DNA from: Lasioglossum baleicum
Lineage: Eukaryota > Arthropoda > Insecta > Hymenoptera > Halictidae
Length of the DNA stretch: 64,000 nt
Reading direction: 5' to 3'
Assembly: GCF_051020765.1 (NCBI RefSeq)
Contig: NW_027469104.1
Coordinates: 496,001-560,000, forward strand
Shown here: one piece after another, positions 22,201 through 36,400 of the stretch
How the letters are laid out: each line of letters opens with the position of its first letter
How positions within the stretch are numbered: the stretch's first letter is position 1
Notes under the pieces: model-generated
What the model saw: the letters and a program-made list of their open reading frames with translations, nothing else
The model's database searches: none
What the model was told of the DNA's origin: nothing
Translations under genes and position numbers: made by a program

Positions 22201-24535
22201 GTTATGCGTTATGCGTTATGCGTTATGCGTTATGCGTTATGCGTTATGCGTTATGCGTTATGCGTTATGCGTTATGCGTTATGCGTTATGCGTTATGCGT
22301 TATGCGTTATGCGTTATGCGTTATGCGTTATGCGTTATGCGTTATGCGTTATGCGTTATGCGTTATGCGTTATGCGTTATGCGTTATGCGTTATGCGTTA
22401 TGAGTAATGTGTCATGCGTTATGCGTTATGGACTATGCTTTATGCGTTATGCGTTATGGGTTATCCGTTATGCGTCATGCGTTATCCGTTATGCGTTATG
22501 CGTTATGCGTTATCCGTTATGCGTTATCCGTTATGCGTTACGCGTTATGCGGTATGCGTTATGCGTTATGCGTTAAGCGTTATACGTTATGCGATATGCG
22601 TTATTCGTTATGCGTTATGCGTTATGCGTTATGCGTTATGCGTTATGCGTTATGCGTTATGCGTTATGCGTTATGCGTTATGCGTTATGCGTTATGCGTT
22701 ATGCGTTATGCGTTATGCGTTATGAATTATGCGTTATGCGTTATCCGTTATGCGTTATGCGTTATGCGTTATGCGATATGCGTCATGTGTTAAGCGTTAT
22801 GCGTTATGCATTATGCGATATCCGTTATGCGTTATGCGTTATGCGTAATGCGTTATGAGTAATGTGTCATGCGTTATGCGTTATGCGTTATTCGTTAAGC
22901 GTTATGCTTTATGCGTTATGCGTTATGCGTTATGCGTTATGCGTTATGCGTTATGCGTTATGCGTTATGCGTTATGCGTTATGCGTTATGCGTTATGCGT
23001 TATGCGTTATGCGTTATGCGTTATGCGTTATGCGTTATGCGTTATGCGTTATGCGTTATGCGTTATGCGTTATGCGTTATGCGTTATGCGTTATGCGTTA
23101 TGCGTTATGCGTTATGCGTTATGCGTTATGCGTTATGCGTTATGCGTTATGCGTTATGCGTTATGCGTTATGCGTTATGCGTTATGCGTTATGCGTTATG
23201 CGTTATGCGTTATGCGTTATGCGTTATGCGTTTGTGTTATGCGTTGTGCTTTACGGGTTATGCGATATGCGTTATGCGTTATGACTTTTTCATTGAGCGT
23301 TATGCGTTATGCGTAATGCGTTATGCATTATGCGTTATGCGTTATGCGTAATGCGTTATGAGTAATGTGTCATGCGTTATGCGTTATGGACTATGCTTTA
23401 TGCGTTATGCGTGGTGGGTTATCCGTTATGCGTCATGCGTTATCCGTTATGCGTTATGCGTTATGCGTTATGCGTTATCCGTTATGCGTTATGCGTTATG
23501 CGTTATGCGTTATGCGTTATGCGTTATGCGTTATGCGTTATGCGTTATGCGTTATGCGTTATGCGTTATGCGTTATGCGTTATGCGTTATGCGTTATGCG
23601 TTATGCGTTATGCGTTATGCGTTATGCGTTATGCGTTATGCGTTATGCGTTATGCGTTATGCGTTATGCGTTATGCGTTATGCGTTATGCGTTATGCGTT
23701 ATGCGTTATGCGTTATGCGTTATGCGTTATGCGTTATGCGTTATGCGTTATGCGTTATGCGTTATGCGTTATGGGTTATCCGTTATGCGTCATGCGTTAT
23801 CCGTTATGCGTTATGCGTTATGCGTTATCCGTTATGCGTTATCCGTTATGCGTTACGCGTTATGCGTTATGCGTTATGCGTTATGCGTTAAGCGTTATAC
23901 GTTATGCGATATGCGTTATTCGTTATGCGTTATGCGTTATGCGTTATGCGTTATGCGTTATGCGTTATGCGTTATGCGTTATGCGTTATGCGTTATGCGT
24001 TATGCGTTATGCGTTATGAATTATGCGTTATGCGTTATCCGTTATGCGTTATGCGTTATGCGATATGCGTCACGTGTTAAGCGTTATGCGTTATGCATTA
24101 TGCGATATCCGTTATGCGTTATGCGTTATGCGTAATGCGTTATGAGTAATGTGTCATGCGTTATGCGTTATGCGTTATTCGTTAAGCGTTATGCTTTATG
24201 CGTTATGCGTTATGCGTTATGCGTTATGCGTTATGCGTTATGCGTTATGCGTTATGCGTTATGCGTTATGCGTTATGCGTTATGCGTTATGCGTTATGCG
24301 TTATGCGTTATGCGTTATGCGTTATGCGTTATGCGTTATGCGTTATGCGTTATGCGTTATGCGTTATGCGTTATGCGTTATGCGTTATGCGTTATGCGTT
24401 ATGCGTTATGCGTTATGCGTTATGCGTTATGCGTTATGCGTTATGCGTTATGCGTTATGCGTTATGCGTTATGCGTTATGCGTTATGTGTTATGCGTTGT
24501 GCTTTACGGGTTATGCGATATGCGTTATGCGTTAT

Positions 24536-26060
24536 GACTTTTTCATTGAGCGTTATGCGTTATGCGTAATGCGTTATGCATTATGCGTTATGCGTTATGC
24601 GTAATGCGTTATGAGTAATGTGTCATGCGTTATGCGTTATGGACTATGCTTTATGCGTTATGCGTTGTGGGTTATCCGTTATGCGTTACGCGTTATGCGT
24701 TATGCGTTATGCGTTAAGCGTTATACGTTATGCGATATGCGTTATTCGTTATGCGTTATGCGTTATGCGTTATGCGTTATGCGTTATGCGTTATGCGTTA
24801 TGAATTATGCGTCATGCGTCATGCGTTATGCGTTATGCGTTATGCGTTATGCGTTATGCGTTATGCGTTATGCGTTATGCGTTATGCGTTATGCGTTATT
24901 CGTTATGCGTTATGCGTTATGCGTTATGCGTTATGCGTTATGCGTTATGCGTTATGCGTTATGCGTTATGCGTTATGCGTTATGCGTTATGCGTTATGCG
25001 TTATGCGTTATGCGTTATGCGTTATGCGTTATGCGTTATGCGTTATGCGTTATGCGTTATGCGTTATGCGTTATGCGTTATGCGTTATGCGTTATGGGTT
25101 ATGCGTTATGCGTTATGCGTTATGCGTTATGCGTTATGCGTTATGCGTTATGCGTTATGCGTTATGCGTTATGCGTTATGCGTTATGCGTTATGCGTTAT
25201 GCGTTATGCGTTATGCGTTATGCGTTATGCGTTATGCGTTATGCGTTATGCGTTATGCGTTATGCGTTATGCGTTATGCGTTATGCGTTATGCGTTATGC
25301 GTTATGCGTTATGCGTTATGCGTTATGCGTTATGCGTTATGCGTTATGCGTTATGCGTTATGCGTTAAGCGTTATACGTTATGCGATATGCGTCATTCGT
25401 TATGCGTTATGCGTTATGCGTTATGCGTTATACGTTATGCGATATGCGTTATTCGTTATGCGTTATGCGTTATGCGTTATGCGTTATGCGTTATGCGTTA
25501 TGCGTTATGCGTTATGCGTTATGCGTTATGCGTTATGCGTTATGCGTTATGCGTTATGCGTTATGCGTTATGCGTTATGCGTTATGCGTTATGCGTTATG
25601 CGTTATGCGTTATGCGTTATGCGTTATGCGTTATGCGTTATGCGTTATGCGTTATGCGTTATGCGTTATGCGTTATGCGTTATGCGTTATGCGTTATGCG
25701 TTATGCGTTATGCGTTATGTGTTATGCGTTGTGCATTACGGGTTATGCGATATGCGTTATGCGTTATGCGTTACGCGTTATGCGTTATGCGTTATGCGTT
25801 ATGCGTTATGCGTTATGCGTTATGCGTTATGCGTTATGCGTTATGCGTTATGCGTTATGCGTTATGCGTTATGCGTTATGCGTTATGCGTTATGCGTTAT
25901 GCGTTATGCGTTATGCGTTATGCGTTATGCGTTATGCGTTATGCGTTATGCGTTATGCGTTATGCGTTATGCGTTATGCGTTATGCGTTATCCGTTATGC
26001 GTTACGCGTTATGCGTTATGCGTTATGCGTTATGCGTTATGCGTCATGCGTTATCCGTTA
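24536..26060 (+). repeat. Segmental duplication block, first copy (partner at 28659)
   Basis: A long ordered series of rare markers starts at cassette A (24536) and includes TTATGAATTATGCG, paired TCATGCG units, TTATTCG, TTATGGG, GATATGCGTCATTCG, the GTGCATTACGGG form of cassette D (25731) and TTATCCG/TTACGCG pairs. The same series in the same order starts at 28659. Spacing between markers differs only by whole heptamers, for example offsets of 4,123, 4,109 and 4,053. Confidence 0.82.
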
Positions 26061-28658
26061 TGCGTTATGCGTTATGCGTTATGCGTTATGCGTTATGCGT
26101 TATGCGTTATGCGTTATGCGTTATGCGTTATGCGTTATGCGTTATGCGTTATGCGTTATGCGTTATGCGTTATGCGTTATGCGTTATGCGTTATGCGTTA
26201 TGCGTTATGCGTTATGCGTTATGCGTTATGCGTTATGCGTTATGCGTTATGCGTTATGCGTTATGCGTTATGCGTTATGCGTTATGCGTTATTCGTTATG
26301 CGTTATGCGTTATGCGTTATGCGTTATGCGTTATGCGTTATGCGTTATGCGTTATGCGTTATGCGTTATGCGTTATGCGTTATGCGTTATGCGTTATGCG
26401 TTATGCGTTATGCGTTATGCGTTATGCGTTATGCGTTATGCGTTATGCGTTATGCGTTATGCGTTATGCGTTATGCGTTATGCGTTATGCGTTATGCGTT
26501 ATGCGTTATGCGTTATGCGTTATGCGTTATGCGTTATGCGTTATGCGTTATGCGTTATGCGTTATGAGTAATGTGTCATGCGTTATGCGTTATGGACTAT
26601 GCTTTATGCGTTATGCGTTATGGGTTATCCGTTATGCGTCATGCGTTATCCGTTATGCGTTATGCGTTATGCGTTATCCGTTATGCGTTATCCGTTATGC
26701 GTTACGCGTTATGCGTTATGCGTTATGCGTTATGCGTTAAGCGTTATACGTTATGCGATATGCGTTATTCGTTATGCGTTATGCGTTATGCGTTATGCGT
26801 TATGCGTTATGCGTTATGCGTTATGCGTTATGCGTTATGCGTTATGCGTTATGCGTTATGCGTTATGCGTTATGAATTATGCGTTATGCGTTATCCGTTA
26901 TGCGTTATGCGTTATGCGTTATGCGATATGCGTCATGTGTTAAGCGTTATGCGTTATGCATTATGCGATATCCGTTATGCGTTATGCGTTATGCGTAATG
27001 CGTTATGAGTAATGTGTCATGCGTTATGCGTTATGCGTTATTCGTTAAGCGTTATGCTTTATGCGTTATGCGTTATGCGTTATGCGTTATGCGTTATGCG
27101 TTATGCGTTATGCGTTATGCGTTATGCGTTATGCGTTATGCGTTATGCGTTATGCGTTATGCGTTATGCGTTATGCGTTATGCGTTATGCGTTATGCGTT
27201 ATGCGTTATGCGTTATGCGTTATGCGTTATGCGTTATGCGTTATGCGTTATGCGTTATGCGTTATGCGTTATGCGTTATGCGTTATGCGTTATGCGTTAT
27301 GCGTTATGCGTTATGCGTTATGCGTTATGCGTTATGCGTTATGCGTTATGCGTTATGCGTTATGCGTTATGCGTTATGCGTTATGCGTTATGCGTTATGC
27401 GTTATGCGTTATGCGTTATGCGTTATGCGTTATGCGTTATGCGTTATGCGTTATGCGTTATGCGTTATGCGTTATGCGTTATGCGTTATGCGTTATGCGT
27501 TATGAGTAATGTGTCATGCGTTATGCGTTATGGACTATGCTTTATGCGTTATGCGTTATGGGTTATCCGTTATGCGTCATGCGTTATCCGTTATGCGTTA
27601 TGCGTTATGCGTTATGCGTTATCCGTTATGCGTTATCCGTTATGCGTTACGCGTTATGCGTTATGCGTTATGCGTTATGCGTTATGCGTTAAGCGTTATA
27701 CGTTATGCGATATGCGTTATTCGTTATGCGTTATGCGTTATGCGTTATGCGTTATGCGTTATGCGTTATGCGTTATGCGTTATGCGTTATGCATTATGCG
27801 TTATGCGTTATGCGTTATGCGTTATCCGTTATGCGTCATGCGTTATCCGTTATGCGTTATGCGTTATGCGTTATGCGTTATGCGTTATCCGTTATGCGTC
27901 ATGCGTTATCCGTTATGCGTTATGCGTTATGCGTTATGCGTTATGCGTTATCCGTTATGCGTTACGCGTTACGCGTTATGCGTTACGCGTTATGCGTTAT
28001 GCGTTATGCGTTATGCGTTATGCGTTATGCGTTATGCGTTATGCGTTATGCGTTATGCGTTATGCGTTATGCGTTATGCGTTATGCGTTATGCGTTATGC
28101 GTTATGCGTTATGCGTTATGCGTTATGCGTTATGCGTTATGCGTTATGCGTTATGCGTTATGCGTTATGCGTTATGCGTTATGCGTTATGCGTTATGCGT
28201 TATGCGTTATGCGTTATGCGTTATGCGTTATGCGTTATGCGTTATGCGTTATGCGTTATGCGTTATGCGTTATGCGTTATGCGTTATGCGTTATGCGTTA
28301 TGCGTTATGCGTTATGCGTTATGCGTTATGCGTTATGCGTTATGCGTTATGCGTTATGCGTTATGCGTTATGCGTTATGCGTTATGCGTTATGCGTTATG
28401 CGTTATGCGTTATGCGTTATGCGTTATGCGTTATGCGTTATGCGTTATGCGTTATGCGTTATGCGTTATGCGTTATGCGTTATGCGTTATGCGTTATGCG
28501 TTATGCGTTATGCGTTATGCGTTATGCGTTATGCGTTATGCGTTATGCGTTATGCGTTATGCGTTATGCGTTATGCGTTATGCGTTATGCGTTATGCGTT
28601 ATGCGTTATGTGTTATGCGTTGTGCTTTACGGGTTATGCGATATGCGTTATGCGTTAT

Positions 28659-30085
28659 GACTTTTTCATTGAGCGTTATGCGTTATGCGTAATGCGTTAT
28701 GCATTATGCGTTATGCGTTATGCGTAATGCGTTATGAGTAATGTGTCATGCGTTATGCGTTATGGACTATGCTTTATGCGTTATGCGTTGTGGGTTATCC
28801 GTTATGCGTTACGCGTTATGCGTTATGCGTTATGCGTTAAGCGTTATACGTTATGCGATATGCGTTATTCGTTATGCGTTATGCGTTATGCGTTATGCGT
28901 TATGCGTTATGCGTTATGCGTTATGCGTTATGCGTTATGCGTTATGCGTTATGAATTATGCGTCATGCGTCATGCGTTATGCGTTATGCGTTATGCGTTA
29001 TGCGTTATGCGTTATGCGTTATGCGTTATGCGTTATGCGTTATGCGTTATTCGTTATGCGTTATGCGTTATGCGTTATGCGTTATGCGTTATGCGTTATG
29101 CGTTATGCGTTATGCGTTATGCGTTATGCGTTATGCGTTATGCGTTATGCGTTATGCGTTATGCGTTATGCGTTATGCGTTATGCGTTATGCGTTATGCG
29201 TTATGCGTTATGCGTTATGCGTTATGCGTTATGCGTTATGGGTTATGCGTTATGCGTTATGCGTTATGCGTTATGCGTTATGCGTTATGCGTTATGCGTT
29301 ATGCGTTATGCGTTATGCGTTATGCGTTATGCGTTATGCGTTATGCGTTATGCGTTATGCGTTATGCGTTATGCGTTATGCGTTATGCGTTATGCGTTAT
29401 GCGTTATTCGTTATGCGTTATGCGTTATGCGTTATGCGTTATGCGTTATGCGTTATGCGTTATGCGTTATGCGTTAAGCGTTATACGTTATGCGATATGC
29501 GTCATTCGTTATGCGTTATGCGTTATGCGTTATGCGTTATACGTTATGCGATATGCGTTATTCGTTATGCGTTATGCGTTATGCGTTATGCGTTATGCGT
29601 TATGCGTTATGCGTTATGCGTTATGCGTTATGCGTTATGCGTTATGCGTTATGCGTTATGCGTTATGCGTTATGCGTTATGCGTTATGCGTTATGCGTTA
29701 TGCGTTATGCGTTATGCGTTATGCGTTATGCGTTATGCGTTATGCGTTATGCGTTATGCGTTATGCGTTATGTGTTATGCGTTGTGCATTACGGGTTATG
29801 CGATATGCGTTATGCGTTATGCGTTACGCGTTATGCGTTATGCGTTATGCGTTATGCGTTATGCGTTATGCGTTATGCGTTATGCGTTATGCGTTATGCG
29901 TTATGCGTTATGCGTTATGCGTTATGCGTTATGCGTTATGCGTTATGCGTTATGCGTTATGCGTTATGCGTTATGCGTTATGCGTTATGCGTTATGCGTT
30001 ATGCGTTATGCGTTATGCGTTATCCGTTATGCGTTACGCGTTATGCGTTATGCGTTATGCGTTATGCGTTATGCGTCATGCGTTA
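28659..30085 (+). repeat. Segmental duplication block, second copy (partner at 24536)
   Basis: It repeats the marker order of the block at 24536, including TTATGAATTATGCG and GTGCATTACGGG (29784). It adds one extra TTATTCG marker near 29404 and loses several heptamers. The pattern fits a large duplication followed by gain and loss of whole units. The later half of the marker series appears again near 31680-32010 and 44560-44760. Confidence 0.82.
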
Positions 30086-32687
30086 TCCGTTATGCGTTAT
30101 GCGTTATGCGTTATGCGTTATGCGTTATGCGTTATGCGTTATGCGTTATGCGTTATGCGTTATGCGTTATGCGTTATGCGTTATGCGTTATGCGTTATGC
30201 GTTATGCGTTATGCGTTATGCGTTATGCGTTATGCGTTATGCGTTATGCGTTATGCGTTATGCGTTATGCGTTATGCGTTATGCGTTATGCGTTATGCGT
30301 TATGCGTTATGCGTTATGCGTTATGCGTTATGCGTTATGCGTTATGCGTTATGCGTTATGCGTTATGCGTTATGCGTTATGCGTAATGCGTTATGCATTA
30401 TGCGTTATGCGTTATGCGTAATGCGTTATGAGTAATGTGTCATGCGTTATGCGTTATGGACTATGCTTTATGCGTTATGCGTTATGGGTTATCCGTTATG
30501 CGTCATGCGTTATCCGTTATGCGTTATGCGTTATGCGTTATGCGTTATCCGTTATGCGTTATCCGTTATGCGTTACGCGTTATGCGTTATGCGTTATGCG
30601 TTATGCGTTATGCGTTATGCGTTAAGCGTTATACGTTATGCGATATGCGTTATTCGTTATGCGTTATGCGTTATGCGTTATGCGTTATGCGTTATGCGTT
30701 ATGCGTTATGACTTTTTCATTGAGCGTTATGCGTTATGCGTAATGCGTTATGCATTATGCGTTATGCGTTATGCGTAATGCGTTATGAGTAATGTGTCAT
30801 GCGTTATGCGTTATGGACTATGCTTTATGCGTTATGCGTTATGGGTTATCCGTTATGCGTCATGCGTTATCCGTTATGCGTTATGCGTTATGCGTTATGC
30901 GTTATCCGTTATGCGTTATCCGTTATGCGTTACGCGTTATGCGTTATGCGTTATGCGTTATGCGTTATGCGTTATGCGTTAAGCGTTATACGTTATGCGA
31001 TATGCGTTATTCGTTATGCGTTGTGCGTTATGCTTTATGCGTTATGCGTTATGCGTTATGCGTTATGCGTTATGCGTTATGCGTTATGCGTTATGCGTTA
31101 TGCGTTATGCGTTATGCGTTATGCGTTATGCGTTATGCGTTATGCGTTATGCGTTATGCGTTATGCGTTATGCGTTATGCGTTATGCGTTATGCGTTATG
31201 CGTTATGCGTTATGCGTTATGCGTTATGCGTTATGCGTTATGCGTTATGCGTTATGCGTTATGCGTTATGCGTTATGCGTTATGCGTTATGCGTTATGCG
31301 TTATGCGTTATGCGTTATGCGTTATGCGTTATGCGTTATGCGTTATGCGTTATGCGTTATGCGTTATGCGTTATGCGTTATGCGTTATGCGTTATGCGTT
31401 ATGCGTTATGCGTTATGCGTTATGCGTTATGCGTTATGCGTTATGCGTTATGCGTTATGCGTTATGCGTTATGCGTTATGCGTTATGCGTTATGCGTTAT
31501 GCGTTATGCGTTATGCGTTATGCGTTATGCGTTATGCGTTATGCGTTATGCGTTATGCGTTATGCGTTATGCGTTATGCGTTATGCGTTATGCGTTATGC
31601 GTTATGCGTTATGCGTTATGCGTTATGCGTTATGCGTTATGCGTTATGCGTTATGCGTTATGCGTTATGCGTTATGTGTTATGCGTTGTGCATTACGGGT
31701 TATGCGATATGCGTTATGCGTTATGCGTTACGCGTTATGCGTTATGCGTTATGCGTTATGCGTTATGCGTTATGCGTTATGCGTTATGCGTTATGCGTTA
31801 TGCGTTATGCGTTATGCGTTATGCGTTATGCGTTATGCGTTATGCGTTATGCGTTATGCGTTATGCGTTATGCGTTATGCGTTATGCGTTATGCGTTATG
31901 CGTTATGCGTTATGCGTTATGCGTTATGCGTTATGCGTTATCCGTTATGCGTTACGCGTTATGCGTTATGCGTTATGCGTTATGCGTTATGCGTCATGCG
32001 TTATCCGTTATGCGTTATGCGTTATGCGTTATGCGTTATGCGTTATGCGTTATGCGTTATGCGTTATGCGTTATGCGTTATGCGTTATGCGTTATGCGTT
32101 ATGCGTTATGCGTTATGCGTTATGCGTTATGCGTTATGCGTTATGCGTTATGCGTTATGCGTTATCCGTTATGCGTTATGCGTTATGCGTTATGCGTTAT
32201 GCGTTATGCGTTATGCGTTATGCGTTATGCGTTATGCGTTATGCGTTATGCGTTATGCGTTATGCGTTATGCGTTATGCGTTATGCGTTATGCGTTATGC
32301 GTTATGCGTTATGCGTTATGCGTTATGCGTTATGCGTTATGCGTTATGCGTTATGCGTTATGCGTTATGCGTTATGCGTTATGCGTTATGCGTTATGCGT
32401 TATGCGTTATGCGTTATGCGTTATGCGTTATGCGTTATGCGTTATGCGTTATGCGTTATGCGTTATGCGTTATGCGTTATGCGTTATGCGTTATGCGTTA
32501 TGCGTTATGCGTTATGCGTTATGCGTTATGCGTTATGCGTTATGCGTTATGCGTTTGTGTTATGCGTTGTGCTTTACGGGTTATGCGATATGCGTTATGC
32601 GTTATGACTTTTTCATTGAGCGTTATGCGTTATGCGTAATGCGTTATGCATTATGCGTTATGCGTTATGCGTAATGCGTTATGAGTA

Positions 32688-33480
32688 ATGTGTCATGCGT
32701 TATGCGTTATGGACTATGCTTTATGCGTCATGCGTTATCCGTTATGCGTTATGCGTTATGCGTTATGCGTTATCCGTTATGCGTTATCCGTTATGCGTTA
32801 CGCGTTATGCGTTATGCGTTATGCGTTATGCGTTAAGCGTTATACGTTATGCGATATGCGTTATTCGTTATGCGCTTTGCGTTATGCGTTATGCGTTATG
32901 CGTTATGCGTTATGCGTTATGCGTTATGCGTTATGCGTTATGCGTTATGCGTTATGCGTCATGCGTCATGCGTCATGCGTTATGCGTTATGCGTTATGCG
33001 TTATGCGTTATGCGTTATGCGTTATGCGTTATGCGTTATGCGTTATGCGTTATGCATTATGCGTTATGCGTTATGCGTAATGCGTTATGAGTAATGTGTC
33101 ATGCGTTATGCGTTATGGACTATGCTTTATGCGTCATGCGTTATCCGTTATGCGTTATGCGTTATGCGTTATGCGTTATCCGTTATGCGTTATCCGTTAT
33201 GCGTTACGCGTTATGCGTTATGCGTTATGCGTTATGCGTTAAGCGTTATACGTTATGCGATATGCGTTATTCGTTATGCGCTTTGCGTTATGCGTTATGC
33301 GTTATGCGTTATGCGTTATGCGTTATGCGTTATGCGTTATGCGTTATGCGTTATGCGTTATGCGTCATGCGTCATGCGTCATGCGTTATGCGTTATGCGT
33401 TATGCGTTATGCGTTATGCGTTATGCGTTATGCGTTATGCGTTATGCGTTATGCGTTATTCGTTATGCGTTATGCGTTAT
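32688..33480 (+). repeat. 406-bp tandem duplication of a cassette C block
   Basis: Two consecutive blocks start with cassette C lacking the usual TTATGGG step, and both carry a rare CTTTGCG variant (32875 and 33281, exactly 406 bp apart). They continue with the same TCATGCG triplet. The period is 58 heptamers. The two copies are followed by different variants, marking the right end of the duplication. Confidence 0.85.
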
Positions 33481-36400
33481 GCGTTATGCGTTATGCGTTA
33501 TGCGTTATGCGTTATGCGTTATGCGTTATGCGTTATGCGTTATGCGTTATGCGTTATGCGTTATGCGTTATGCGTTATGCGTTATGCGTTATGCGTTATG
33601 CGTTATGCGTTATGCGTTATGCGTTATGCGTTATGCGTTATGCGTTATGCGTTATGCGTTATGCGTTATGCGTTATGCGTTATGCGTTATGCGTTATGCG
33701 TTATGCGTTATGCGTTATGCGTTATGCGTTATGCGTTATGCGTTATGCGTTATGCGTTATGCGTTATGCGTTATGCGTTATGCGTTATGCGTTATGCGTT
33801 ATGCGTTATGAGTAATGTGTCATGCGTTATGCGTTATGGACTATGCTTCATGCGTTATGCGTTATGGGTTATCCGTTATGCGTCATGCGTTATCCGTTAT
33901 GCGTTATGCGTTATGCGTTATCCGTTATGCGTTATCCGTTATGCGTTACGCGTTATGCGTTATGCGTTATGCGTTATGCGTTAAGCGTTATACGTTATGC
34001 GATATGCGTTATTCGTTATGCGTTATGCGTTATGCGTTATGCGTTATGCGTTATGCGTTATGCCTTATGCGTTATGCGTTATGCGTTATGCGTTATGAAT
34101 TATGCGTTATGCGTTATCCGTTATGCGTTATGCGTTATGCGTTATGCGATATGCGTCATGTGTTAAGCGTTATGCGTTATGCATTATGCGATATCCGTTA
34201 TGCGTTATGCGTTATGCGTAATGCGTTATGAGTAATGTGTCATGCGTTATGCGTTATGCGTTATTCGTTAAGCGTTATGCGTTATGCGTTATGCGTTATG
34301 CGTTATGCGTTATGCGTTATGCGTTATGCGTTATGCGTTATGCGTTATGAGTAATGTGTCATGCGTTATGCGTTATGGACTATGCTTTATGCGTTATGCG
34401 TTATGGGTTATCCGTTATGCGTCATGCGTTATCCGTTATGCGTTATGCGTTATGCGTTATGCGTTATGCGTTATCCGTTATGCGTTATCCGTTATGCGTT
34501 ACGCGTTATGCGTTATGCGTTATGCGTTATGCGTTATGCGTTAAGCGTTATACGTTATGCGATATGCGTTATTCGTTATGCGTTATGCGTTATGCGTTAT
34601 GCGTTATGCGTTATGCGTTATGCGTTATGCGTTATGCGTTATGCGTTATGCGTTATGCGTTATGCGTTACGCGTTATGCGTTATGCGTTATGCGTTATGC
34701 GTTATGCGTTATGCGTTATGCGTTATGCGTTATGCGTTATGCGTTATGCGTTATGCGTTATGCGTTATGCGTTATGCGTTATGCGTTATGCGTTATGCGT
34801 TATGCGTTATGCGTTATGCGTTATGCGTTATGCGTTATGCGTTATGCGTTATGCGTTATGCGTTATGCGTTATGCGTTATGCGTTATGCGTTATGCGTTA
34901 TGCGTTATGCGTTATGCGTTATGCGTTATGCGTTATGCGTTATGCGTTATGCGTTATGCGTTATGCGTTATGCGTTATGCGTTATGCGTTATGCGTTATG
35001 CGTTATGCGTTATGCGTTATGCGTTATGCGTTATGCGTTATGCGTTATGCGTTATGCGTTATGCGTTATGCGTTATGCGTTATGCGTTATGCGTTATGCG
35101 TTATGCGTTATGCGTTATGCGTTATGCGTTATGCGTTATGCGTTATGCGTTATGCGTTATGCGTTATGCGTTATGCGTTATGCGTTATGCGTTATGCGTT
35201 ATGCGTTATGCGTTATGTGTTATGCGTTGTGCTTTACGGGTTATGCGATATGCGTTATGCGTTATGACTTTTTCATTGAGCGTTTTGCGTTATGCGTAAT
35301 GCGTTATGCATTATGCGTTATGCGTTATGCGTTATCCGTTATGCGTTATCCGTTATGCGTTACGCGTTATGCGTTATGCGTTATGCGTTATGCGTTATGC
35401 GTTATGCGTTATGCGTTATGCGTTATGCGTTATGCGTTATGCGTTATGCGTTATGCGTTATGCGTTATGCGTTATGCGTTATGCGTTATGCGTTATGCGT
35501 TATGCGTTATGCGTTATGCGTTATGCGTTATGCGTTATGCGTTATGCGTTATGCGTTATGCGTTATGCGTTATGCGTTATGCGTTATGCGTTATGCGTTA
35601 TGCGTTATGCGTTATGCGTTATGCGTTATGCGTTATGCGTTATGCGTTATGCGTTATGCGTTATGCGTTATGCGTTATGCGTTATGCGTTATGCGTTATG
35701 CGTTATGCGTTATGCGTTATGCGTTATGCGTTATGCGTTATGCGTTATGCGTTATGCGTTATGTGTTATGCGTTGTGCTTTACGGGTTATGCGATATGCG
35801 TTATGCGTTATGACTTTTTCATTGAGCGTTATGCGTTATGCGTAATGCGTTATGCATTATGCGTTATTCGTTATGCGTAATGCGTTATGAGTAATGTGTC
35901 ATGCGTTATGCGTTATGGACTATGCTTTATGCGTTATGCGTTGTGGGTTATCCGTTATGCGTTACGCGTTATGCGTTATGCGTTATGCGTTAAGCGTTAT
36001 ACGTTATGCGATATGCGTTATTCGTTATGCGTTATGCGTTATGCGTTATGCGTTATGCGTTATGCGTTATGCGTTATGCGTTATGCGTTATGCGTTATGC
36101 GTTATGCGTTATGCGTTATGCGTTATGCGTTATGCGTTATGCGTTATGCGTTATGCGTTATGCGTTATGCGTTATGCGTTATGCGTTATGCGTTATGCGT
36201 TATGCGTTATGCGTTATGCGTTATGCGTTATGCGTTATGCGTTATGCGTTATGTGTTATGCGTTGTGCTTTACGGGTTATGCGATATGCGTTATGCGTTA
36301 TGACTTTTTCATTGAGCGTTATGCGTTATGCGTAATGCGTTATGCATTATGCGTTATGCGTTATGCGTAATGCGTTATGAGTAATGTGTCATGCGTTATG

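Noticed and set aside
20006..22576. Very long plus-strand ORFs in the satellite (856 codons here; others of 600-780 codons near 24611, 39330, 56818 and 61445)
   Set aside because: The heptamer has no stop in any plus frame, so long ORFs appear automatically and end only at variants such as TAATGCG, TTAAGCG or TGAG/TGAC cassettes. The three frames overlap with the same peptide and there is no domain.
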